This document shows positions 40,886-50,700 of a stretch of 64,000 bases of DNA, one piece after another (positions within the stretch are counted from its first letter, which is position 1; every line of letters begins with the position of its first letter). The notes under the pieces are model-generated. The model made no database searches, was not told where the DNA came from, and saw only the letters and a list, made by a program, of their open reading frames with translations. Position numbers and translations under genes: made by a program. The DNA is taken from NCBI GenBank assembly GCA_002102555.1, contig MCFL01000004.1, positions 434,001 to 498,000 of the forward strand, written 5' to 3'. Source of the DNA: Catenaria anguillulae PL171 (Eukaryota > Blastocladiomycota > Blastocladiomycetes > Blastocladiales > Catenariaceae).

Positions 40886-43800
40886 TCATCCCGTCAGTGG
40901 AACAAGATTCACCATGTCCTCTCTCAACACACTTCGCACACGATTCCACCATGTCACTGCCCCTGCGACGTTTCCGCCAGCCACCGAATGGACCAACCCG
41001 GCAACCTTGGCCGTGATTGTGCTAACCGTCGCTTGATCCCGAGACCGGACGCCGATCGCATAATGAACCTCACATACCTGGTGGGCCACGGCGCCGCCGC
41101 GAGCTTCGACACACGCCGCAGGCCACATTTGCAAACGCGCAACGTGCGCCTCCTGCTCGGCCGCCGCCTTTTCTGCAGCCGCCATGACCTTGGCCCACGA
41201 AACGCCCAAGAGGTTGACCATGTCTTGCAAGTGCAAGGATCTAAGACGCGCGGCCGCCTTCTCTTCCTCCTCCATGACATACCAGCCAATGGACACGATG
41301 ACAAACTCGGGAAACGCGTGAGAAAACCGTTGCCACCCACCTTGTGCATCCGCCAGCATTCCCGGCACCTGGTCCAACGCTCGCTGGCGTCTTACAGCAT
41401 CCACAAACGCATCGCGAGAGCTTGCACACACATTTGCCGCCATATTGACGCCCGGCCGGCACACGGACTCGACGACCATGGCCGTTGACGAGTTGGACGT
41501 GCGTGTGGTTGGGTACCGGTTGATGGCAATGGCAAGGGACGCAAACGGGAACGTCGCGTAGTCGTCAAAGAAGGCACGCAGGAGCGATGCGGCGCAGGTA
41601 TCGGGCAGCATGGCCGCGGCTGTGCGCACGAGCAGGATCAAGAGGGCAGTTGGGGTCAAGTGTACGGATGTGGGCGACGAAGAGACAATCCCGTTTGTTT
41701 CGGCCCAGTGGCGCAGGATGCGATAAGCGAGGCGGATGCTTGGGTTGCGGTTGAGGTGCGCGGCAAGGTCGTTGGCCTCGCGCACCGGATGAACCGCCGA
41801 CATCACGCTGCGCTTTAGGGTGGCCACTGGCCACTGATGCGCGCGAGAGTCTGGGTTGAGGAGCAAGTCGTGAGCGAGTGTGTGGATCTGGACGCCCGGG
41901 TCCATGATGTGGACATTGACACGATCTGACGGCGATGTTTGGAAGTGGACCGTGATGGCAGCAGACGGAGACCATGGGCACGGGGAGTGGCCGAGGATGC
42001 GGACCGGGTGGTCAAGTTGCATGCTGCTGGATGCGGCGGTCGCATTGAGATGAAGAAGGTGGCCTAGGGCTGCTTTCGGTTCCATGTCGACAAACCAGAC
42101 GGCTTGCGTCGAGTCCCTTGGTCGAGCGGGGCCGTAGCGGACAAGGTCGATTGGAATCAGAGCAGCAATGTGCCTGGCATAAGGAAGGTGGGACAGCGAC
42201 CGAATGCAGAACGCAGAAACAGAGTCAAGCGAGGCAGCTCGAACACAAAGCTGGTCGCGCGAATCAAACTCATGTGGACTGTTGTGGCAAAGGAGCTGAT
42301 GAAGCCGCTCGTCGGGGATGGGTGGAGGTTGAGTTGGAGAGAATCGCATGGACTGCGGATGCGACATGAACGATACAAGAAGGCCATAATGATCGGATGC
42401 CGGGTTCTCGGTTCCCACCAGTCCTTGGTTGACTGGCACCCACGCGCCGCCGCCACTGCCAGCACGCACAACGACTCGATCAATGCCAACAGGAACCTTG
42501 CAAGGCGAATACCCGGCCAGCGGATTGCGCGCCGGATTGAACGTCGGCAAGCACTTGCCGCCCAGCAACTGGACCGAATCAACCAATCCATGGCGCCCGA
42601 GCAAACTTGAATCCTCCTCTTCACTGCTTGGCGTATTGAAATCACCAGCAATAGCAACCAGCCAATCCTCGGGCGCATGTTGCTTCATCAACCGCCCAAT
42701 CGGTTCCATCTGCGCGCACCGACGGCTTGCCGGATCGGCGCCATTGCTCGAGTGCGACGAAGTCAAGTGAACATTGGCCACCATGGCCTTCCACGAGGGG
42801 ATTTGGACACACAGCGACGACTTGGCGCCAGAATAGCGGACATGCATGTGCGCAAACGGCGTCGGTCCGCGAACAAGCGTCACGGGCGAGCCAACGTGTG
42901 GAAACATGGCCGTGGCCCACTCGAGCGTGTGGGTGACGGAATAGTGCTTGCGAACCCAAGGCGTGGCGAGAAGAATAGCCAGAAACTCGGGCGTGCATTC
43001 TTGCAGGTTGATGATGAATACGCCTCCAAGGTGCTGGCGCTCGAGTTCGGCGACGATCAATGGTAGGCGGTTTGGTGTGTTTGGGTTCTGGCCATCGCTA
43101 AAGATGTTATATGTGAGGAGAGAGAGGCTCGCAGGAATGTCTGGGTGCGCATAAGTGGCGTCAAGTTGACTGTTTGTTGCTGGGACCCAGTCGCCGACGT
43201 TGGAATCAAAGTGGAATGAAGGCAGGCGGACCCAGGCCTCGTCGCATGCTGGATCAATGGCGAGTTGGTCTGGCGATGAGATGAATGGGTACAGCTCACC
43301 TTGCCAAATAGGAACGGAGTCCGACTTGTATGGCGGCGGGCCATCGACGGCCATGGCATCCGAATCATCCTCAACGGCGTCACTCGTCTCTCCTGGTACG
43401 CCAATGAAATTCTGATGCATGCAAGAGAAGTCCGGCGCGTACAAGTCTGAATTCCACGTTGAACCAACCAGCCCGTACGGATCTTGCCAATCTCCTGCCG
43501 CAGTAAACGGCACATATGCAGCAAACGAAAATGGTGAGTCGTCTTCGCGCAGCAACACATACAGGCCAAATGCCTCCCATTCGACGAGCGAGTTGTGATC
43601 ATCGGAATCAAGCAAGCTTTTCACGGCGGCCAGGATTTGGTCAAGGTACGCTTGAGTTTGCTTTGGCTGCCCTGGGTTCCATGGTGCGAGGGCAACGTTG
43701 AGATGCGCCGAGAAGGGGCCATATCGGTTGGTGCGGGTAAAGTGGGGAAACACAGCATGCAAGGCGTCGTGAAGCCGGACAAGCGGCGCTGGATCGAGCG

Positions 43801-44119
43801 GTTCGGCAGAGACCTTGGCTGATTTTCCACGAATGTACGGTGTTGGGCGAGTGCGAAGTTGGATGCGAATCGCGTTGCTACTGGATGGCGTCGACTCAGA
43901 GGGAGAGAAGAGGGGAGCAATGGCCGATTGAATGAGGTGCGCAGTGTGAGTGAGGTCGGCGTCTGCGGCTGTGAAAGGGTAGAGAAGGTTGATGTGCGGC
44001 GGCCATTTGGCGTTGGCCGGATCGAGCGTGTGCCTCAGTCGCTGAAAAGTGGGCCAGAGCGAAGGTGGCGGAATGAGGCAGAGCGCCGTGTTCCAAGCTC
44101 GAGAGGGCCCCGGGTGCAT
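40886..44119 (-). CDS. Three-domain fusion: 2H phosphoesterase, EEP hydrolase, poly(A)-polymerase-like
   Basis: A single exon of 1,077 aa; I start at the ATG at 44119 (MHPGPSRAWN) because the frame upstream has no other ATG. Residues about 10-200 are a 2H (2'-5' RNA ligase-like) domain with two His motifs, WPPHINLLYPF and AHLNVAL. Residues about 330-580 are an endonuclease/exonuclease/phosphatase domain of TDP2-like type: LTYNIFSDG, INLQECTPE, VANVHLTSSHSSNG, AGDFNTPS, GIDRVVV, SDHYGLL. Residues about 600-960 resemble the central and C-terminal parts of a poly(A) polymerase: RLAYRILRHWAE, CRPGVNMAANVCASS. The nucleotidyltransferase GS...DxD site is not visible, so this part may bind RNA only. 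Overall this looks like an RNA end-processing or repair enzyme (inference). Confidence 0.85.
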   Translation of the reverse strand: MHPGPSRAWNTALCLIPPPSLWPTFQRLRHTLDPANAKWPPHINLLYPFTAADADLTHTAHLIQSAIAPLFSPSESTPSSSNAIRIQLRTRPTPYIRGKSAKVSAEPLDPAPLVRLHDALHAVFPHFTRTNRYGPFSAHLNVALAPWNPGQPKQTQAYLDQILAAVKSLLDSDDHNSLVEWEAFGLYVLLREDDSPFSFAAYVPFTAAGDWQDPYGLVGSTWNSDLYAPDFSCMHQNFIGVPGETSDAVEDDSDAMAVDGPPPYKSDSVPIWQGELYPFISSPDQLAIDPACDEAWVRLPSFHFDSNVGDWVPATNSQLDATYAHPDIPASLSLLTYNIFSDGQNPNTPNRLPLIVAELERQHLGGVFIINLQECTPEFLAILLATPWVRKHYSVTHTLEWATAMFPHVGSPVTLVRGPTPFAHMHVRYSGAKSSLCVQIPSWKAMVANVHLTSSHSSNGADPASRRCAQMEPIGRLMKQHAPEDWLVAIAGDFNTPSSEEEDSSLLGRHGLVDSVQLLGGKCLPTFNPARNPLAGYSPCKVPVGIDRVVVRAGSGGGAWVPVNQGLVGTENPASDHYGLLVSFMSHPQSMRFSPTQPPPIPDERLHQLLCHNSPHEFDSRDQLCVRAASLDSVSAFCIRSLSHLPYARHIAALIPIDLVRYGPARPRDSTQAVWFVDMEPKAALGHLLHLNATAASSSMQLDHPVRILGHSPCPWSPSAAITVHFQTSPSDRVNVHIMDPGVQIHTLAHDLLLNPDSRAHQWPVATLKRSVMSAVHPVREANDLAAHLNRNPSIRLAYRILRHWAETNGIVSSSPTSVHLTPTALLILLVRTAAAMLPDTCAASLLRAFFDDYATFPFASLAIAINRYPTTRTSNSSTAMVVESVCRPGVNMAANVCASSRDAFVDAVRRQRALDQVPGMLADAQGGWQRFSHAFPEFVIVSIGWYVMEEEEKAAARLRSLHLQDMVNLLGVSWAKVMAAAEKAAAEQEAHVARLQMWPAACVEARGGAVAHQVCEVHYAIGVRSRDQATVSTITAKVAGLVHSVAGGNVAGAVTWWNRVRSVLREDMVNLVPLTG

Positions 44120-44977
44120 GGGTCCGGATGGGTTGCCAGTGGGCACGTGATTTTGAGGAGACAATGTGTCAAGCTAGGGTGCTTAAGATGATCTGGATAA
44201 ACGACACGGAGGTGTGGATCGTCAGCACGGGATCATGAGTGTATGCATGTCATACCAGCCGTTCTAGATGTATGTATGTACGTACTTGGTTCGGTTGAGC
44301 CCGCATTGAAGGTATGATACCAGTCAGATTCGATAAGGAGGCAAGAGGAATGGTCAAATCAACGGCGTGACTCTGGCTGGCTGGCCGGGAAGTTGGCGGG
44401 TACTTGAGGGACTGGAGATGGGGATGGGAGCCGAATGCACAGGTCCCGAGTGCGATGCAGCAGCACCAGCCGAATGCGTCATGGCACTGTGTCCCAGTGA
44501 TTCATTGCATGAAGTATGTGCTGAAGAATTGCCGGCCGGTCTGCTTGGAAACCAATCTTGCCATGAGTCAACGTCGGATTGTCTGATTGAGTCACAGACA
44601 TCGGTCGGCAGTGTGGCGTCACTGCGAACGCGCCGGTCGCGTGAGGTCTCTCGCCGCAGTCTTGAACCTTGGTGCCTGTGTCTCACCATTTCCATTGAGC
44701 CTGAACCAGTTCTCTGCCCAGTGACAGAGCAGCGACTACTGTACCGGCCCGGCCTTCACTCTAGTGCTCCCCGTCCAGTTGCTCAGTAAAGTCTTTCCTT
44801 GCACTTACGTATACATCGCCGCCCGACTCAAGACGACAGGAGCAAAGAGGCATGATATTGAACTTGGGACAGATGAATATCGAAACATGTGTTGATGCAA
44901 TGAGAGTGAAGTATGTGACGGATTATGCCCAAACAAAAACTCGCAACAGACAAAACTTGAACAAGAAAAATCAATCT
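44120..44977. other. Intergenic region
   Basis: No supported gene in 860 bp. A 140-codon plus frame at 44367-44789 lacks a good start and domain (see rejected items). Confidence 0.4.
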
Positions 44978-47195
44978 TCACTCCCCGCCTTTGCCCTCCT
45001 CGTGCGTCAACCGCTTGCCTTGCTTCTCCACCATCACCTTCTTGACCCACTCTGGCGGCGCCACCCTGCCAACCTCCTCCACAAAACTCGCCACCACCGC
45101 CACACATGCTGCGGACCCCAACTGCGCCAACGGGCCAAACATGCCCACTTGTGCAACCGCGCCCATCACCACAAACACAAGCGCAAATGCAAACCTCGCC
45201 GCGACGAGCGTGTTGGGCGACAAGAACTGCGTCCGAGGATCCCACGGCCGCGCGTGATGCAGCTTGCCCATGATACCCATGACCGCAAATGTGGCCGCGA
45301 GCGATACCCAAAAGATCCAATTGTGGAACGAGGACACGGCAAGTGGGTCGGACGATGCATCCGGTGCAGCCGCAGCAAGCATGGTGGTCGGGACGGCATC
45401 CAGCAGGGCCTTGGCAGTCGTTCCCTCGGCCTTGAGTAACTTGATTGGCATGTATGCGAACTCGAGCATGGATACAAACCCAGCAATGCACGACGAGCAC
45501 ACCACAATGGACCATGTCAGTGGAATGTGCGCCACGGACCATGAGATGCCATGGACGGCACTCCGACGGATCGCGTGCGTGCGATGTGCGCTTGCCTCAA
45601 CGCGGAAGTAGATGAATTGTAAAGCATAGGCCGTGAGAATGCCAAAAGTGGCGCCGAGCATGGGTACAGCGCCGCTGCCTGCCGCGTTCTTGAACAAAAT
45701 GCCCACGGCAATTTCGCCCAGCGTGACAATGACGTACAGTCCATAGCGCTCAACGAGGTGCTCGATTCCAATACCGAGGCCATTTTTGCCATTTCGCACG
45801 ATGAACTTGTTGGCGAGTCCAGAGGCAAAGTAGTTGCAAGAGCCAAGGAGGATAGCACACGCCCAGAGTGCGTACTTGGTCGTGGAGTTGTGCTCTGCAA
45901 GGGCGGCGGCAATGTACAGCGATACTTCGGGGACACGAATCAGGGTTTGCGCAGCAATAGCGTAGCGAACGTGTGGGTTTGCGACCGATGCAATGGCATA
46001 TGCACCGTTGACGACTAGGAAACCAACGCAAACGGTCCACAAGTACAGCGAGCTCGTGTTAATGTCGGGGTCTGGGTGGAACGCGTTGGCCGCGTTGACG
46101 GCGAGGGACATGACGACAATCATTTGGAAGATGGTGAGCCATTTGTGGTACAGGTCGTTGTGTGCAAAGCGGTTGTTATACATGGTGCACATGACCCAGT
46201 TGCTAAACGCAAAGTGCATGATGGTCAGCTGAGCGAGGGACAGCCAAAGCGGATGGAGCGTCAATTAGGTTGCGGCGTACTAGAGAAGCGGAATGTACAG
46301 CAAGGTAAACTGCCCTAGCCCGACCCACGAAATGTCATGATGGAATGCATAGCCAACCTTTGCCAGTGCACCCACGTAAATGAGATCCTGGAACAGCTCT
46401 TGCCAGGGCACATGAATGTGCTTTTCGGTCCGATGGAAAACACCGTTGGGGGCGAAGAACTGGCGGGCAATCGGTCTCCTGAGCAGCTTGTCGTCGCCTT
46501 CGTCCACATGAATTGCTTGGTATTGTTCAAGCTGGCCAAACTTGCTCACAGTGACATGAACAGTTCCCGACGTCGAGCCGCTGATACCGCTCGAGATGGA
46601 AGCGCGAGGGGAAGCGACCGTCGAGTTGGCATTGTCAATGACGAGTTCGTCGTCGTCAACGGCGGAAGCGGTTGTTGAGGCAGAGTCAAATGGGATTGCT
46701 CCTTCGATGCCGTCCTCGTTGAGCCCGGTTTCGGTTTCGTCTGGGAACCCATGCAATCATTGCTTGTTAGCACGAACTCGCACACCGGTCACTTGTCAGC
46801 GAGAGACAATACATACCACCCAAATATTTGGACTGCTGGCGGCAAAGGGTCGCAAATCCTTGAGCGTTCTCACGCACAAACTTGAGCTCAACTGCCCGCT
46901 CGGCAATCTCCTTGGCAGTCGAGTCATACTCGGTGGACGGCAGACCCGGAAGCACGAGCTTGGCCGTGAGTTCTTGGATGCGCTGGACAAGCAAGTTCAA
47001 ATGGTCGTCCGAGCCCAAGACAATCTCCGCTGGAGCAGATGCACCGGAGCGAATAAGGCGGCCAAGTGTTCCACTCGCGGTGGCCGTGGACTGCTGGGAT
47101 GTGGCGTTTGCGGTTTCTCGAGAGGCGGGAATGACCTTGAAGGTGCGGCTGCCGACCGTCAGGCGGCACTTGAACTGGCAGGAGCTTGCGGTCAT
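44978..47195 (-). CDS. LtrA-family multi-pass membrane protein with N-terminal extension
   Basis: LtrA (low temperature requirement A) proteins are poorly understood membrane proteins found in bacteria and fungi. Exons: 47195-46817, then 46740 to about 46278, then from about 46235 to 44978. Exon 1 (MTASSCQFKCRLTVG) and the acidic Ser-rich stretch after it form a 200-residue cytosolic extension not usual for the family. The conserved core begins at RRPIARQFF and VPWQELFQDLIYVGALAKVGYAF, followed by about ten hydrophobic helices and the signature HLVERYGLYVIVTLGEIAVG. At the exon 2/3 junction (LLYIPLL to LTIMHFAF) the GTACGC donor and CTCAG acceptor leave the frame one base off, so a single base is probably missing there. 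It is divergent from the cyclophilin/CAP-Gly gene, with 585 bp between starts. Confidence 0.82.
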
Positions 47196-47780
47196 GGTGC
47201 GCAAAACAGACGACGGCGGTGTACGTAGCAAAAGTTTATGGCATGTGTTGGCTAGCTCTACATGAAATGTCCCTCGTTGCGCGGGGATGGAAATCCGGTG
47301 TGCCAGCAACCAAACTGCTAAAGCAGCCTCTTCAAGTCGCACTTCTTTTCCCACAATCTCCAGCCACCGACCCCACATTTGTTTGTTCGCGATTTCGATC
47401 ACGGCTGGCCCTCCGATCCAACACCACAACGTCCGCCACACCGCCACACACTCCACCATCATTCATCATTCATCATTCCAAATGGCAAACGCGGACACCA
47501 CAACTCCTCCAAAACCCTCCCTATGCCATGCTTGCATGTACTTGAAGCACGTTTTCTCCACGACCGCCCAATAGACCCACTGAGGCATCTTGCCAGTCAT
47601 TGACTTGCCTGCCCATTCTTTGGTGCCACGAACTTTTTTTTTGGATTCCATCCATCCGACCAATCCTTTTTCGTCTCGTCGGCCACCTCTCGTCTCGCCA
47701 GTCCTGCGGACATCCGTCCAACGCCTGCTCCACAGCGTTCGCTGCCAATTTTGATCCAAGTACCGGCGACCTTGCGCACC
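47196..47780. promoter_or_regulatory. Divergent intergenic region
   Basis: 585 bp between the LtrA gene (minus) and the fusion gene (plus). The sequence is CA/TC-rich near 47425-47475 (CACACCGCCACACACTCCACC). No clear TATA; no supported ORF. Confidence 0.35.
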
Positions 47781-50700
47781 ATGTCCCTCTCCAGCGAAGC
47801 GCCATTGGTCATCAATCCTGGTGCACAGTTCCACCTAGAGGTTGCTGGCGACCGCGCCTCCTGTGGACTGTACCGGGTGGAGTCCCTGCTCAAGTCGCTC
47901 CAATCCATCGTATCGACCGCCGCACTCTCCGTCACGGTCCACCGCTTGACGCCCTTTGCCTACTCGTCCTATATCGACCTGCAGGCAAAGTCAATGCTGC
48001 AGGAGCAAGCAGCGGATTTGCGAACTCGCGATCATGTCGTCCTTGAGCAGTCGGCCGCCAGCGGCACGCAACTTATTCCGGACCTTGGCCAGTGGTTCAT
48101 GGAGCGCTTCTTTGTGGATGTGCTCTCAGTTCCAACTCGCCCTGTTGCAGACTTTGAGAGTGCGGCGGCCAATGACTGGGCACAATATACGCATGACTCC
48201 AATGTATGCTTTCTTTCATTCTCGCACCACTTTTTAAATTCTTGCCCTTACAAGTAATCTGGACCTTCACAGAGACCCGTCGTGTCCCTTTCCATGGTGG
48301 TGGATGGCGAACCCGCCGGCGTCCTCATGCTGGAACTCAACCCCAACTACCCACTTGCCCTTCAATCACTCGGTACTCTTTTCTCTGCTCCACCGGGGCA
48401 CGGATACCTCCATTCTAAGGTTCACTACGTTGTTCGAGACGGCTGGGTTCAATTATCTGGTATGTGCGTTCGGACTCTCGTCCCTTTTTGCGTTTGCATG
48501 ATGGCTGGTGCTAACGGATTCGGTTTCGCGTAAATTCCTCGCAGATGTATCCACACCGCTTCCTAGTGATCCAGCGTTCTCTGCTGTCCCCACTCTTCCT
48601 CACACCAGCCGCGGCCAACTCTCCATGGTCCGTCCGGACCACACTGGTTCCGACGGCTTGCCACACAATCTCCTTACTGGCCCACACACATCACCTCCCG
48701 GGCAACTCTTTCTCACACTCGGCCACCTGCCCGATTTTGACGCACACTACATTGTTGTCGGCACATTGATTGACGGCTACGCAGTCCTCAAACGCATTGA
48801 AGAGCTGCCCGTGAACAAGGACACCAACCAGGCTGTTGCTGAATGCAAAGTCGCTGCCATTGCCGTTCTTGGTGGACATCAACTGCTGACCCCGCCACCA
48901 TCCCAAACTCAAGACTATTCGTCCATGCCACTGCCGGCGTCCGCTTCCGTCTCATCGGAGCATTCCGGTTTGCCTCAGCTGCCCACCATTCCCGAATCTC
49001 CTGCCAATTCTGCATCGCCCACTTCCCCGCCAAACTCTCGGGCGCTTGCTCGAAGTTCGTCCGCTGTAACAACCAGTGCATCGCCCTTGGGTACCTCGCT
49101 CGCTGTACCCAATGACACGGCACATTTTTCGACCGCCACCAGCGGGACGGGCGGCGAAACACCGACAACCGAGCGCCGCTCGCCATTTGGCGGCCGTGTG
49201 ACGGATTCCACAGAAGCCGCAACACGTCCAAACTTGGCCTCGCCGCCACCACCAACGCTTGTCTTACCCACAAGCAACTCAACCGCAAGCAACAACGCAG
49301 ACGCTACGTCGCCATTACCCACGCCGACTCCTGTCCGCCGATCCACGACCCCACGCCGCACATCCGAGCAAGCAAGCGATGTCAGCTCGGTCGTCTCGTG
49401 GTCGTCCAACGCGCCCGCATTGCCCGTCACGCCCGAGCACAGCACAACCAACAATAGTCTGGCGTCGGGATACACGGGCGCCCGCCCGCTGCAACTTGGA
49501 GATCGTGTCTCCATTCCGTTGGGACCCGTCATGGTAAGTGGTGTGCTCCGGTTTATTGGTACGACGCAGTTCAAACCAGGAACACCATGGGCTGGAGTGG
49601 AGCTCGACGTCAAGGGGTCGGGGAAGAACGACGGCAGTGTGCTTGGCGTAAAGTACTTTACGTGCCCGCCCAACTCGGGCATCTTTGTGCCGCTTGACAA
49701 GGTCACGCCTGAAATGGCTCAGGTCGCGGCCGTTTTGGAGGCCGTGAATGCCGGGCGGGACGCTCCGCAGCCGTCGAGTTTGGGGCTAACCTTGAGTTTG
49801 CGGGCGAGCGCGTCGGTGGAAAGCAATGGGGCGGGAGACAAATCGCCTCGGACACGGTCACGGTCCGGGTCGACCAACGTCACGTCAGCCAACGGCTTTC
49901 TCACTGCCCTCAACGCCTCTGCCTTTGCGGCCAGCGGCTCGGCATCTGCCGCCACGTCTGGGCACAAGCGCTCTGGGTCAACCAAGTCACCCAACCCGCT
50001 GTTTCATGCGCCAACGCCCGCAAACAGTATCCAAAACTTGCGCGATGTGGACTCTGCGGCAAAACCGACAATTGCCGCGGTCAAGAATAACCCTGGGTCA
50101 ACAACGTCGAGCGCAAACGGATCGCCACGTTCGCAGCTGAAGCGGCCATCCGTGACGGGTCTCAAGTCTCCAACCACCGTCAAAACCGCGGGAATTGCCG
50201 CGTCTGCCGCTGCACGGCTTCGTGGAACCTCATCAGAGGTCTCGTCCCCACAAGCGTCCCCCGTGGCTCGCACGCATTCACCAACATCAGCTGTTTCCTC
50301 CAACACGCCAAGCAAGTCGACAACACCCGCGTCTCGCAAACTCAGCGTGCCGGGTACAATATCTGCCATCCGCGCACCATCGCCACGGTCTGCGTTGCGC
50401 GCGCCTTCTCCCAATGCCCTGCGCATTTCCCCGCCCACGTTGCCTACAACTGTGGCTGCCCCTCCAAAGACGGCTCCAGCCACCACCACACGCATGTCTG
50501 TTCCCTCTGTATCGTCGTCGGCGAGTAAAAAGGACGAATCGTCGCCCCGGGTACGCACCAAGCGGTCTATGAGTACCATCAGCACCACGTCGGCACCCGC
50601 AAGCACCTCATCTCGCGGTCCGCGGTCGACAACCGCATCGTCCACAACCAGCACGACAAACACAACAGCAACCACGGCCACCGTGTCTCGCCGACCTGCG

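Noticed and set aside
44367-44789. 140-codon Cys-rich plus ORF
   Set aside because: Starts with GTG, has no signal peptide or domain, and an equally long frame exists on the other strand.
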